A stretch of DNA of 64,000 bases from Paludisphaera soli (GTDB lineage: Bacteria; Planctomycetota; Planctomycetia; Isosphaerales; Isosphaeraceae), in NCBI RefSeq assembly GCF_011064595.1, contig NZ_JAALJI010000017.1, positions 90,833 to 154,832 of the forward strand, given 5' to 3'. This document shows, one piece after another, positions 26,699-37,154 of this stretch; the stretch's first letter is position 1; the number at the start of each line of letters is the position of its first letter. A program made the translations under genes and the position numbers. The notes under the pieces are model-generated. The model was not told the origin of the DNA. It saw only the letters and a program-made list of their open reading frames with translations, and made no database searches.

Positions 26699-29600
26699 TC
26701 AGCCCACCGGCCGGATGGACCGGAGACGGTTGTTGAACAGGTCGAGCCGGGCGCGGAAGTCGCGGCCGGTGTTGGCTCCGCCGGAGGGGAAGGTCCCGGC
26801 GAACGCGCCGTCGAGCGGGTTGCCGGCGAGGTCGCGGACGCCGGCGGTCGGGCTGCCGGCCGACGATCGGACCGTCAGCACGTAGGCGCCGTTGCGGAGC
26901 CGCGCCGAGGCCGGCCGCAGGGTGACGGTCTGGGATCGGTTGGTCGAGCCGGGGGCGACCAGCACCGACGTCAGCGGGATCGTCGCGCCGCGGTCGGCGG
27001 CGAAGCCGTAGGAGGCCAGGTCGCGGAGGCGGTTCAGGTCCAGCCCCACGCCCGAGTCCGCCTGGCCGCCGAAGTCGCGGAGCTCGGCGATCACCTCGCC
27101 CCGGAGCGCGGCGAGGGAGACGCCCCAGACCCGGGGGCCGATCGTGTCGATCACCAGCGGGTCGGCCAGGTTCGCCAGGCCGTTGGCCCAGGTGGACGTG
27201 CTGGCCGAGGTCGCCTGGACGGTGTAGGCCCCGTCGGGCAGGGTCGCGATCGAGGCCACGGACCACGATCCGGCGGCGTCGGCCACCGTGGCGCCCAGGT
27301 AGATCTGCGGCGCGGTGCCGCCGGCCGGCGTGGCGTACACGGCGATCCACGCGCCCGGCGTGGCGCTCGTCCCCTGGAAGGTCGGCCGGACGACGTTGGT
27401 GAGGCGGTCGGAGTCCGACACGCCCGAGTCGCTCGCCGCCGCCAGCCGGCCCGCCAGCGCCGGCGCGGGGGCCGCCGTCCCCGAGGTCCCGGTGACCTGG
27501 AAGACGACCTCCACGCCCGAGACGGTCGACGTCGCGGTCCCCGCACCGGACAGGATGATCCGCGGCGAGAAGACGCCCGAGACGGTGTAGGCGTGCGTCC
27601 CCACCACGCGGTAGGTGCCCGGCGCGCCCGGCACGGCCTCGATCCGCCCGGACGAGCCGGTCCCGTCGCCCCAGGCGATCACCGCCGACAGGCCCCCGGG
27701 CGAGAAGCCCGCGATCGAGGCGGTCAGCACCCCGGCCGTCACGTCCACGAGCGGCACCCGGGCCGTCGCCGGGATCGAGACCGGCTGGATCGTGAACGTC
27801 GGCGCCGACGAGTTGAAGACCTGCACCTCCTCATATCCGCCCAGGGTCAGCGGCGCGTCGTCGGGCGAGAGGGCGGGGATCCGCAGCACGCCGGGGGCCA
27901 CGACCTGGAAGGTCGACGACTCGATCCGCCGGCGGCCGGCGTCGATGTAGAGCACGTCCCCCCCGACGGTCGGCGTCGGCGGCGTGTTGCTCGCGCCCGC
28001 GAACGAGACGAGCGTCGCGCCCACCGCCCCGCTCAGCGAGACGATCCCCGCGTCGTCGCCGTACCCCTGGTCGACGTAGGCCGCCGCGGCCGGCGGCAGG
28101 TTCTGGAGCCGCACCACGTCGTTCGTCGGCTGGCTCGCCGGCGACTCGTCCGTGACGTACAGGCTGGCCAGGCCGGCGACGGGGGGGATGACCGGCAGTC
28201 CGTCGGCGTCGACCTCGGGCGTCGGCTGGTAGTCCACGGTCGTCGTCACGCCCCCCAGCGACCAGCCGCGCTGGATCCGCAGGGCGTTCTTGCCGGAGAA
28301 CAGGTAGCGGGCCAGGGGGACGTTCGCGTTCCGCTCGCGCACCGAGAGGGACTGGCCGCCGCCGATCGCGATCCCGCCGGCCGTGACCCCCAGGTCGGAC
28401 TCCACGATCGCGGATTCCGTCGTGCCGTCGGGCCGGGTGCGGACGCCGTCGACCGCGCCGTGCATGATGTCGTAGAACCAGCGGTAGTCGGCCACGTTCG
28501 ACGAGTCGTCGAGCACCGGCGCGCCGGCCGAGAGCTGGTAGGCGATGTTCCGGGTCGAGCCGCCGTCGGCCAGCTCGATCTGGCCGCGATAGTACGGGAA
28601 GGCCCGGTGGACGGCCGACGCGAACGGGCCCGAGGTCGGCGAGCCGACGAGGCTCAACGCGTAGGGCGAGCCGGGGTGGTTGGCCGCCGCGCCGACGTAG
28701 GTGAACCCGCCGGTCGGCTCGCCGGGGCGTCCGTTCGGCGGGGCGAACGGCAAGGGGTCGCCGTTGCGGAGGTCCACCATCAACGACGCGCCGCGGTTGC
28801 CCCGGGCGTCCACGCCCAGCGAGTGCGCCTCGCCGGGCCGGAAGAAGAGGCCGCCGACGGCCGGATTGTCCGCGTCTCGGAGCGCGACGTACTCGGTGGA
28901 GCCGGGGGCGAAGCCGAGGAACCAGTTGGTCGTCCCGCGCGGGGCGCCGAGGTTGAAGAAGTTGCCGACCGCCAGGTCGACGCCGCCGCCGCTGCCGTTG
29001 ATGACGACGAAGTCGGAGTCGATCCCGTAGTTCCCGCCCCGGACGCTCTCCAGCCTGATCGAGGCCCGCCCGCCGTTGCCGATGAAGGTCACCGGGGCGT
29101 CGATCGACGCCACCCCGACGTTCGAGGTCCCCGACGAGATCAGCGTGAGCCGGCTCGTCGCGACGGAAGAGGTCCCCAGGACCGAGATGTCGCGGGTCGC
29201 GGGCCCCGCGGACGCGTCGATCGTCGTGGCGACGCCGTCGGCCGTGTCCTGGACCACGTAGAGCGGCGTCCCGACCGTCGTCACGGTCGTCCCCCGGAGG
29301 GTCAGCGTCGAGACGCCCGCATAGGTGATCCCGGCGAATCGCGACTGCACCGTCGGGTCGTTCGAGGTGATCGTGCCGGCCGAGACGACGTACGAGGGCC
29401 GGCTGCCGGCGTCGTAGGCGGCCGGGCCGTCGGCCACGAGCAGGCTGTTCATCTCGGACCCGACCGCGGCCGAGACGGTGATCGGCCCGGCGAGGGCCTG
29501 GATCCCCCCCGAGCCGGCCGCCTGGTCGTCGCCCAGGATCACCCGCTCGGAATCGGCCTGGAGGACCACCTGGGTGGCGACGCCGGTGCTCCGCACCCGG

Positions 29601-29926
29601 ATCGTCTGGCCGTCGGCCCTCGCCTCGATCCGCAAGGTCGACGGCCCCGTCACGGTCACCGTCCGGCCGCCGGAGCCGGTCACCGCCAGCCCCGCCGCGT
29701 TGCTCGTCACGTCGATCGGGTTGTTGGCCGGGTCGACCGCAAAGGTGTAGACGCCCCCCGCCCGCGAGACCAGGAGCGACTCCACCGCGCCGGGGTCGGT
29801 CCGATAGATCAGCGAGCCGTCCGCCGCGATGTCGATCGAGGCGTTCAGGAGCGCCCGGCCCTCCAGCCGCTCCAGCCCCGGCCGCCGCCCCTCGCGCCGC
29901 ATCCCCCGCCCCCGAGTCGTCGCCAT
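26699..29926 (-). CDS. Large secreted/surface Ig-like repeat protein
   Basis: 1075 residues from the ATG at 29924-29926 (GGGGGCGGAGC upstream). After a basic N-terminus comes GLERLEGRALLNAS, a planctomycete export-associated motif of the LEPRxLL type, and no ordinary signal peptide. The body is built of beta-rich repeats with many Thr, Val and Gly, including a PKD-like unit (AVIAWGDGTGSSGRIEAVPG...GTYRVVGTHAYTVSGVF) and a Big-like unit (NVVRPTFQGTSATPGAWIAVYATPAGG...DGAYTVQATS). The C-terminus (AGTFPSGGANTGRDFRARLDLFNNRL) resembles the conserved end of other planctomycete giant proteins. Probably a cell-surface or extracellular adhesin-like protein. Confidence 0.85.
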   Translation of the reverse strand: MATTRGRGMRREGRRPGLERLEGRALLNASIDIAADGSLIYRTDPGAVESLLVSRAGGVYTFAVDPANNPIDVTSNAAGLAVTGSGGRTVTVTGPSTLRIEARADGQTIRVRSTGVATQVVLQADSERVILGDDQAAGSGGIQALAGPITVSAAVGSEMNSLLVADGPAAYDAGSRPSYVVSAGTITSNDPTVQSRFAGITYAGVSTLTLRGTTVTTVGTPLYVVQDTADGVATTIDASAGPATRDISVLGTSSVATSRLTLISSGTSNVGVASIDAPVTFIGNGGRASIRLESVRGGNYGIDSDFVVINGSGGGVDLAVGNFFNLGAPRGTTNWFLGFAPGSTEYVALRDADNPAVGGLFFRPGEAHSLGVDARGNRGASLMVDLRNGDPLPFAPPNGRPGEPTGGFTYVGAAANHPGSPYALSLVGSPTSGPFASAVHRAFPYYRGQIELADGGSTRNIAYQLSAGAPVLDDSSNVADYRWFYDIMHGAVDGVRTRPDGTTESAIVESDLGVTAGGIAIGGGQSLSVRERNANVPLARYLFSGKNALRIQRGWSLGGVTTTVDYQPTPEVDADGLPVIPPVAGLASLYVTDESPASQPTNDVVRLQNLPPAAAAYVDQGYGDDAGIVSLSGAVGATLVSFAGASNTPPTPTVGGDVLYIDAGRRRIESSTFQVVAPGVLRIPALSPDDAPLTLGGYEEVQVFNSSAPTFTIQPVSIPATARVPLVDVTAGVLTASIAGFSPGGLSAVIAWGDGTGSSGRIEAVPGAPGTYRVVGTHAYTVSGVFSPRIILSGAGTATSTVSGVEVVFQVTGTSGTAAPAPALAGRLAAASDSGVSDSDRLTNVVRPTFQGTSATPGAWIAVYATPAGGTAPQIYLGATVADAAGSWSVASIATLPDGAYTVQATSASTSTWANGLANLADPLVIDTIGPRVWGVSLAALRGEVIAELRDFGGQADSGVGLDLNRLRDLASYGFAADRGATIPLTSVLVAPGSTNRSQTVTLRPASARLRNGAYVLTVRSSAGSPTAGVRDLAGNPLDGAFAGTFPSGGANTGRDFRARLDLFNNRLRSIRPVG

Positions 29927-30070
29927 CGCTCCGCCCCCTCGCCCTGGCCGCGAGCGGCCGTCCTCGCACGACGGCCCCCGCGACGGTCCCTGTCCTGCCA
30001 CGAGATCCTTGGGAGACCATCCTAGCAAACCGGACGGCCGTGCATCTCCCCCAGCCTTCCTGTTTTGAAA

Positions 30071-31042
30071 TCAGGGTGTGGGGGCGAGGCGGGGCCAGCC
30101 GTCGGCGTCCCATTCCAGGGGGAGGATCCCCAGCTTCGCCCGGCCCTGGTCGTCGCCGTCGTAGTAGTGGTGGCCGAGGTAGGTCCGGCCGGCCTCCTCG
30201 AAGACGCCGGCGTGGCCGGGGCCGATGAACGGGCCGTCGGTCGCGAGCAGGTGGGAGCCGCCGCCGGCCGCGAGATCGACTCCCTCACGGTCGAGGTACG
30301 GGCCGGCGGGGTCGCGGCTCCGGCCGTGGCGGATCTCGTACGTGCTGCGCACGCCGCGGCAGCAGAACCCCCAGTTGAGGAACAGGTGATACCACCCGTC
30401 GTGCTTCACGACGGCCGGGGCCTCGATCTGCTCCTTCCGCGCCAGGGCGTGGATCGGCGAATCGGCCATCCGCAGGCCGGTCGCGGGGTCGAGGCGGATC
30501 AGCTTGATGCCGTCCCAGAACGACCCGAACGCCAGCCAGGCCGAGCCGTCGTCGCCGCCGAACGCGGACGGGTCGATGGCGTTGAAAGGGTCCTCGGCGC
30601 GGCTCTGGATCACGATCCCCCGGTCCTCCCAGCGGAAGGCCGGGTCGTCGGGGTCGAGCGTGGCGTTGGTCGCCAGGCCGATCGCCGACGTGTTCTTGCC
30701 GAACGTCGAGGCCGAGTAGTAGAGGAGATACCGGCCGTCGCGGAAGGTCACGTCGGGCGCCCAGAGCTGGCGATCGGGGGCGGGGGTCACGTCGGCGATC
30801 CACGCCGGCGGCTCCTCGAAGACGCGCGGCCCGCGCGTCCAGGTCTTCAGGTCGTCCGAGTGGAACGAGGCCACCCCCGGGGCGGTCGCGAAGATCCAGT
30901 ACCGACCCTTGCAGCGGATGATCGTCGACGGGTCGTGCACGCGCGGCGAGTCGATCACGCCCCGGCGCGGCTCACCGCCCCGGCCCGATGCGCCGAGCGC
31001 GACCCCGATCGAGAGGGCGAAGAGAAAGGCGACGGTTCGCAT
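30071..31042 (-). CDS. GH43 arabinan endo-1,5-alpha-L-arabinanase-like enzyme
   Basis: 323 residues with a signal peptide (VAFLFALSIGVALGASG). The five-bladed propeller of GH43 is recognisable. The catalytic triad of the family is visible: RVHDPSTIIR (Asp37, general base), DPFNAIDPSAFGG (Asp157, pKa modulator) and EAPAVVKHDGWYHLF (Glu207, general acid). NWGFCCRGVRSTYEIRHGRS is typical of the arabinanase subgroup. It would cleave alpha-1,5-arabinan in the periplasm or outside the cell, which fits polysaccharide-degrading planctomycetes. An MFS transporter gene lies in the divergent direction, 161 bp away, and could take up released sugars. Confidence 0.93.
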   Translation of the reverse strand: MRTVAFLFALSIGVALGASGRGGEPRRGVIDSPRVHDPSTIIRCKGRYWIFATAPGVASFHSDDLKTWTRGPRVFEEPPAWIADVTPAPDRQLWAPDVTFRDGRYLLYYSASTFGKNTSAIGLATNATLDPDDPAFRWEDRGIVIQSRAEDPFNAIDPSAFGGDDGSAWLAFGSFWDGIKLIRLDPATGLRMADSPIHALARKEQIEAPAVVKHDGWYHLFLNWGFCCRGVRSTYEIRHGRSRDPAGPYLDREGVDLAAGGGSHLLATDGPFIGPGHAGVFEEAGRTYLGHHYYDGDDQGRAKLGILPLEWDADGWPRLAPTP

Positions 31043-31203
31043 GGCGTTCGGGCCTCGCGGATCGGGAGTGGGGGGGGGCGACGTCCATGATAGCCGTCGT
31101 CGGGGCGTGGTGCCCGTTTGGCACGTCGGATGCGACGGAAAGCCGGGCCGTGCGACCCGATACGGCGACGACCTCTCCCCCTGTCCACGAAAGGGTCGGC
31201 CTC

Positions 31204-32676
31204 ATGGCGAACGTCGATCAAGCCAAGGCCCAATCGTTCAGATCCAATGTGCCGGCGCGGATGGACCGGCTGCCGTGGAGCCGGTGGCACTGGCTGGTGA
31301 TCGCGGCGCTGGGGATCACCTGGATCATCGACGGCCTGGAGGTCACGCTGTACGGGGCCGTCAGCGCCGTGCTCCAGGACCCGGAGACGCTGGGGCTGAC
31401 CCCCTCGCAGATCGGCCTTCTGCACTCGTCCTACCTGGCGGGGGCGGTGATCGGGGCCTTGTTCTTCGGCTACCTGACCGATCGCCTGGGGCGGAAGAAG
31501 CTGTTCACGGTGACGCTGGGGCTGTACCTGGTCGCGGCGTTCGCCACGGCCTTCTCGTGGGACTTCTGGAGCTTCGCGTTCTTCCGATTCTTGACCGGCG
31601 CGGCGATCGGCGGCGAGTACTCGGCGATCAACTCGGCCATCGACGAACTGATCCCGGCGCGGGTGCGGGGCTGGACCGACCTGGCGGTGAACGGCACGTT
31701 CTGGCTGGGGGCGGCGGGCGGCTCGCTGGCGAGCGTCTTCCTGCTCCAGCGCGGGGTCTTCGCGATCGACCTGGGGTGGCGGCTGGCCTTCGGCGTGGGG
31801 GCGGCGCTGGGGCTGATCATCATCTTCCTGCGGCGGTACGTCCCCGAGAGCCCGCGATGGCTCCTGACGCACGGCGACCCGGAGGAGGCCGACCGCATCG
31901 TCGCCGAGCTGGAGCGGCAGATCGAGGCCGACCCGGCCGTCGGCGAGCTGCCGGAAGTCCATGAGACGATCACGATCCGCCCGCGCGGCCCGATCCGCTT
32001 CGGCGAGCTGGCGAGCGTGATGTTGCAGCAGTACCCCGGCCGCACGACGCTGGGGCTGTCGCTGGTCGTGTCGCAGGCGTTCCTGTACAACGGCGTCTTC
32101 GCGACGTTCGCGCTGGTGCTGGCGAACTTCTACGGCGTCGAGCCCGGCCGCGTCGGCCTGTACCTCGCCCCGTTCGCGCTCAGCAACTTCCTCGGCCCGC
32201 TCACGCTCGGGCGGTTCTTCGACACCGTGGGCCGCAAGCCGATGATCGCCGGGACGTACACGATCTCGGCCCTGCTGCTGGCGCTGACCGGCTGGCTGTT
32301 CGACGCCGGCGTGCTGACCGCCGTGACCCAGACGGCGCTCTGGGCGCTCATCTTCTTCTTCGCGTCGTCGGCCGCCAGCTCGGCGTACCTGACCGTGAGC
32401 GAGATCTTCCCGGTGGAGCTGCGGGGCATGGTGATCGCCCTGTTCTTCGCCTCGGGGACGCTGATCGGCGGGACGACGGCCCCCTGGCTGTTCGGCTCGC
32501 TGATCGAGACCGGGTCGCGCCGGTACCTGTTCTACGGCGACCTCTTCGCCGCCGCGCTGCTGCTGGCGACCGTCGGCGTGGTCCTCGTCTTCGGCGTCAA
32601 GGCCGAGGGCGCGTCGCTCGAATCGGTCGCCCGGCCCCTCTCGGCCGAGGACGATCCCGAGCCCCGGCCCGCCTGA
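31204..32676 (+). CDS. MFS transporter, sugar/organic-acid-type
   Basis: 490 residues from the ATG at 31204 (AAAGGG upstream). Twelve hydrophobic helices. MFS motifs are present: GYLTDRLGRKK (loop 2-3), RFLTGAAIGGEYSAINSAIDELIP, PESPRWLL after helix 6, and GRFFDTVGRKP (loop 8-9). This pattern (GGEYSAINS, PESPRWL) is that of the sugar porter/aromatic acid-type subgroup. Substrate unknown. It is divergent to the GH43 gene, which suggests uptake of an arabinan breakdown product, an inference. Confidence 0.9.
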   Translation: MANVDQAKAQSFRSNVPARMDRLPWSRWHWLVIAALGITWIIDGLEVTLYGAVSAVLQDPETLGLTPSQIGLLHSSYLAGAVIGALFFGYLTDRLGRKKLFTVTLGLYLVAAFATAFSWDFWSFAFFRFLTGAAIGGEYSAINSAIDELIPARVRGWTDLAVNGTFWLGAAGGSLASVFLLQRGVFAIDLGWRLAFGVGAALGLIIIFLRRYVPESPRWLLTHGDPEEADRIVAELERQIEADPAVGELPEVHETITIRPRGPIRFGELASVMLQQYPGRTTLGLSLVVSQAFLYNGVFATFALVLANFYGVEPGRVGLYLAPFALSNFLGPLTLGRFFDTVGRKPMIAGTYTISALLLALTGWLFDAGVLTAVTQTALWALIFFFASSAASSAYLTVSEIFPVELRGMVIALFFASGTLIGGTTAPWLFGSLIETGSRRYLFYGDLFAAALLLATVGVVLVFGVKAEGASLESVARPLSAEDDPEPRPA

Positions 32677-32814
32677 CCCCGATCGGCGAATCCCGGAGGG
32701 ACGGAGTGGGCCTCCCGGCCGCCCGTGGCCTAGGTTGTCTAGGAGGGCGACCGGCGATCCGCACGGGCGGGGCGGTCGAGCCTCGCGCGGATCGCCGAGG
32801 ACGAGGACGACAGG

Positions 32815-33945
32815 ATGAAGCCGACGAACACCGATGTGACCCCCTCGCCCACGGCGGACGCGGCCCTGGCGCACCCCCGCGAGGCCCGTTGCCAGTGCCG
32901 CTCGGACCATCGCAGCCTGGTGCTGCTGGCCGCCGACCTGGCCGACGCCTACCCCGAACTGACGGCGTTCGGCGTCGAGGACGGCTGGCGGGTGTATCCC
33001 CGGCTGGGGGCCCTGCGCGTCGAGCTGGGCTCGGGGCGTCGGTTCTCCGGCGCGTCCGACCTCGTGGGCTACCTGCGGGGCGTGCTCGACGAGCACCGGC
33101 TGGAAGGCCTGCGGGCCGCCTGGATCGCCCGCAACCTGGGGGTCGAGGACCAGCTCGACCGCCTGCTCCACGCCGGGCCGCTGCTGGCGATGGCCCCCGC
33201 CGACAGCTCGCCCCTCCTGGGGATCCTCCGCGAACGCCGGCTGGAGACGTGGTACCAGCCGATCGTCTCGGCCGTCGACGGGTCCCTCTGGGGCTATGAA
33301 TGCCTGATGCGCGGGCGCGACGCCGACGGCGCCCTGGTCTTCCCCGACAAGCTGATCGCCTGGAGCCGCCAGGAGGACCTGACGTTCCTGCTGGATCGCG
33401 TCTGCCGCGAGACCCACCTGCGCAACGCGGCGGCGCACCTCGCCGCGGGCGACGCGCAGATCCTGATCAACTTCATGCCCACCGCGATCTACGACCCCCA
33501 GTTCTGCCTGGCGACCACGGTGGCCGCCGCCAGGGCCGGCGGGCTCGACCCCGGGCGGATCGTCTTCGAGGTCGTGGAGACCGAGCACGTCGCGGACCTC
33601 GGCCACCTCAAGAGGATCCTGGACTACTACCGGCGCTCGGGCTTCCGCGCGGCGCTCGACGACCTGGGGAGCGGCTATTCCGGCCTGGCGATGCTCGGCG
33701 ACCTGGACCCGGACCTCATCAAGATCGACCGCCACCTGATCGCGCGCGCCGTCGGGTCGCCCATCTACCGGAGCATCTGCGCCTCGCTCGCCCAACTCGG
33801 CCGCGACCACGGCAAGCTCGTCCTGGCCGAGGGGATCGAGACCATCGAGGAGCGCGACATCCTCGGCGGCATGGGGGTCGACCTCTTCCAGGGCTACCTC
33901 TTCGGCCGCCCCGCCCCCGCCCCCGCCGCGCCGCTGCGGCCCTGA
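32815..33945 (+). CDS. EAL-domain cyclic-di-GMP phosphodiesterase-like protein
   Basis: 376 residues. Residues about 25-120 form an N-terminal region of unknown type with two Cys (CQC at 26-28), with no membrane helix. The EAL domain spans about 140-366: WYQPIV, YECLMRG at 161-167 (Glu162, ECL instead of EAL), INFMPTAIYDP (Asn219), FEVVETE (Glu252), ALDDLGSGYSGL (Asp282, Asp283), LIKIDR (Lys303), LAEGIET (Glu339) and LFQGYLFGRP (Gln359). All usual metal and catalytic positions are kept, so it should hydrolyse c-di-GMP to pGpG in the cytoplasm. No GGDEF partner is seen. Confidence 0.92.
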   Translation: MKPTNTDVTPSPTADAALAHPREARCQCRSDHRSLVLLAADLADAYPELTAFGVEDGWRVYPRLGALRVELGSGRRFSGASDLVGYLRGVLDEHRLEGLRAAWIARNLGVEDQLDRLLHAGPLLAMAPADSSPLLGILRERRLETWYQPIVSAVDGSLWGYECLMRGRDADGALVFPDKLIAWSRQEDLTFLLDRVCRETHLRNAAAHLAAGDAQILINFMPTAIYDPQFCLATTVAAARAGGLDPGRIVFEVVETEHVADLGHLKRILDYYRRSGFRAALDDLGSGYSGLAMLGDLDPDLIKIDRHLIARAVGSPIYRSICASLAQLGRDHGKLVLAEGIETIEERDILGGMGVDLFQGYLFGRPAPAPAAPLRP

Positions 33946-33976
33946 CGACGGCCGGGGCGCCGCGGCCCCTCGCGCC

Positions 33977-35680
33977 TTAGGCGACCGAGGGCGAGCGGCG
34001 GCCGGCGTCGGGCCTGGCGTCGTCGGCGGAGCCGTCGGCCTTGGGCTTGATCCGCCGCGTGAGGACGGCGAAGGGGCTGTCGGCCTCCTGCTTCTTGAGC
34101 TTGGCGTAGAGGTAGTCGTCGTAGCTGCAGGGGTAGACCGTCAGCTTGCCCGACTCGACCTCGATCACCTTGTTCGCCACGGCCCGGATGAAGTGCTCGT
34201 CGTGCGAGATGAAGCAGAGCGAGCCCGTGTACTCGTTCAGGGCCTCCTCGAGCACGTCGCGGCTGGCGATGTCGAGGTGGTTGGTCGGCTCGTCCATCAT
34301 GATGAAGTTGTGGGGGACGCTGAGGATCCGCGCCAGGCAGAGGCGGGTCTTCTCGCCGCCGGAGAGCGCGCCGACGGGCTTGTCGACGGAGTCGCCCGAG
34401 AACAGGAAGGCGCCGAGCATGTTCCGCAACGCGCCCTCGCTGGCGCCGGGGTGGACGTCCCGCATGTTGGCGACGACGCTCGACTTCATGTTCAGGCCCT
34501 CCACCCGGTGCTGGGCGAAGTAGGTGGCCAGGACGTTGCTGCCGAACGCCACCTCGCCGCGAGCGGCCGTGTGGACCCCCGCCAGCAGCTTCATGAGCGT
34601 GGTCTTGCCGGCGCCGTTGGGCCCGACCAGCACCACCTTGTCGCCCCGCTCGATCTCCAGGTCGAGGCCGCTGTAGACCACCTTGGTCCCGTAGGCGAAG
34701 GCGACGTCGGCGAACTTGGCCACGACCTGGCCGCTCCGGGGCGCCTCGGGCAGGCGGAACCGGGCGGTGGCGTTGTCGCTCCGGGGCGCGTCGATCCGCT
34801 CCACCTTGTCCATCGCCTTGAGCCGGCTCTGGGCCCGCGAGGCGGTCGCCGCGTTGGCCCGGTTGCGGTCGACGAAGTCCTGCATCTGCTTGAGCTTCTT
34901 CTGCTGCGTGTCAAACGACGCCTGGTGGACCGCCAGCCGGTGCTCCTTCTGGGGGATGTGGGCCGAGTAGTTGCCCGGGTACGAGTAGAGCTTGCCCAGC
35001 TCCAGCTCGAACGTCTTGGTGATGACCCGGTCGAGGAAGTCGCGGTCGTGGCAGGTGATCAGGATCGCCCCGGGGTAGGAGCGGAGGAAGTCCTCGAACC
35101 ACTTGACGCTGAGGAGGTCCAGGTGGTTCGTGGGCTCGTCGAGCAGCAACAGGTCGTGCTCGAAGGCGAGCAGGCCGCCGAGCGCCAGCCGCATCGCCCA
35201 GCCCCCCGAGAGGGTGGCGACCGGCGCGTCGAGCTGGGCGACCGAGAACCCCAGGCCCAGCAGGATCGCCTTGGCGCGGGCCTCCATCTCGTAGCCGCCG
35301 GCGGCGACGAACGCCTCCATCGCGTCGTCGTAGTCGTCCAGGGCCTGCGGGTCGCCGTCCTCCAGCCCCTGCATGACCGCCTTGAGCCGCAGGTCGGCCT
35401 CGGTCCAGGGGCCGAGGTGCTTCAGCATGTTCTCGAAGACCGTCCCCTCGCGCAGCGGGTGGATCTCCTGCGAGAGGTAGCCGATCGAGCACTTGCGGTC
35501 GCGGATCAGCTCGCCGGAATCCAGCGACTCCTCGCGCATCAGGACCCGGAACAGGGTCGACTTGCCGGCCCCGTTCTTCCCGAGCAGGCCGATCCGCTCC
35601 CCTCGGACGATGGAGGCGTCGATCCCGTCGTAGATCGTCTGATGGCCGAAATTCTTGCGGGCGTTGACCAGGCGGATCAT
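33977..35680 (-). CDS. ABC-F family ATPase
   Basis: 567 residues, start ATG at 35678-35680. Two ABC ATPase domains without membrane domains: Walker [10 protein letters not shown] and GPNGAGKTT, signatures LSGGWAMRL and LSGGEKTRL, Walker [12 protein letters not shown] and [10 protein letters not shown], and the linker with [15 protein letters not shown] between them. ABC-F proteins bind the ribosomal E site and relieve stalls or give antibiotic resistance. The class resembles Uup/Etta-type housekeeping members rather than a dedicated resistance protein, but this is not certain. The upstream 437-bp gap holds a long hairpin. Confidence 0.95.
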   Translation of the reverse strand: MIRLVNARKNFGHQTIYDGIDASIVRGERIGLLGKNGAGKSTLFRVLMREESLDSGELIRDRKCSIGYLSQEIHPLREGTVFENMLKHLGPWTEADLRLKAVMQGLEDGDPQALDDYDDAMEAFVAAGGYEMEARAKAILLGLGFSVAQLDAPVATLSGGWAMRLALGGLLAFEHDLLLLDEPTNHLDLLSVKWFEDFLRSYPGAILITCHDRDFLDRVITKTFELELGKLYSYPGNYSAHIPQKEHRLAVHQASFDTQQKKLKQMQDFVDRNRANAATASRAQSRLKAMDKVERIDAPRSDNATARFRLPEAPRSGQVVAKFADVAFAYGTKVVYSGLDLEIERGDKVVLVGPNGAGKTTLMKLLAGVHTAARGEVAFGSNVLATYFAQHRVEGLNMKSSVVANMRDVHPGASEGALRNMLGAFLFSGDSVDKPVGALSGGEKTRLCLARILSVPHNFIMMDEPTNHLDIASRDVLEEALNEYTGSLCFISHDEHFIRAVANKVIEVESGKLTVYPCSYDDYLYAKLKKQEADSPFAVLTRRIKPKADGSADDARPDAGRRSPSVA

Positions 35681-35852
35681 CGGGGGGTTCGTCTCGCGGT
35701 TCGGGCGGGTAGGGTGAGCCCGAACGCCGGATCGAAGTCCGGCGAGGCCCGTCATCGGGATCCAGGCGGAGAGAGTCGGAAGAAAGCTGAATAGAGTAAC
35801 CTTCTCAAGAGCCTTCGGCAAGGGGTGTTCGCGGGGGCGGCTAGCTCTCGAT

Positions 35853-35914
35853 GATCCCGGAGCTTCGGCCGGAGGGCGGTCGGGGAGCCGCCTACCGGCC
35901 GAAGCTCCGGGATC
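35853..35914. repeat. 62-nt near-perfect long hairpin
   Basis: Left arm GATCCCGGAGCTTCGGCCGG (35853-35872) and right arm at 35895-35914 are perfect 20-bp inverse complements, with a 22-nt loop (35873-35894) that itself contains GGCGG and CCGCC. It lies in the 437-bp gap between the divergent ABC-F gene and the DUF1559/ABC operon. Such a structure could be a strong terminator, a cruciform or a small structured RNA. Confidence 0.75.
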
Positions 35915-36040
35915 GGGTCGAGGCGGATTCGCGGGAGCTTCGCCTTGGGGCGGCCGGCCCGGCGGGTCCGGTCGGGCGGGCCGCCCCACGGGGTCCTCGG
36001 GCCTGACGGGCGTCCGACCCTTCGTGGTCCGGGCGTCCGC

Positions 36041-36069
36041 TTGATCCGCCCCCGGCGGCCTGGTATTAC
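36041..36069 (+). promoter_or_regulatory. Promoter of the DUF1559-ABC operon
   Basis: TTGATC (36041-36046) and TATTAC (36064-36069) are separated by 17 nt, each 4 of 6 to consensus. Transcription would start near 36076. The ATG of the first gene follows at 36118 after a GGGGAGGGCGGGGC ribosome site. The -10 lies within the left arm of the inverted repeat at 36062-36090. Confidence 0.55.
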
Positions 36070-36090
36070 GAATAGCGTGTAGGTAATACC
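36062..36090. promoter_or_regulatory. Candidate operator: perfect 8-bp inverted repeat
   Basis: GGTATTAC (36062-36069) and GTAATACC (36083-36090) are exact inverse complements separated by 13 nt. The dyad covers the -10 and the expected start point. This is the position expected of a repressor site that blocks RNA polymerase. No regulator gene is adjacent. Confidence 0.55.
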
Positions 36091-36117
36091 GCGCCGGGGG
36101 ACGGGGGAGGGCGGGGC

Positions 36118-37131
<1,014 letters not shown>

Positions 37132-37154
37132 CCACCGACCCCGATGGAGGCCCG

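Noticed and set aside
27593..30025. Long plus-strand open frame opposite the surface-protein gene
   Set aside because: Arg/Gly/Pro-rich antisense shadow of the minus-strand gene; codon content is wrong.
30955..33810. Long minus-strand open frame opposite the MFS and EAL genes
   Set aside because: Arg/Gln/Ala-rich antisense shadow; the plus-strand MFS and EAL genes have clear family motifs.
36062..36090. Terminator hairpin
   Set aside because: It lies upstream of the gene over a -10 box, with only an 8-bp stem and no U-tract, so an operator is more likely.
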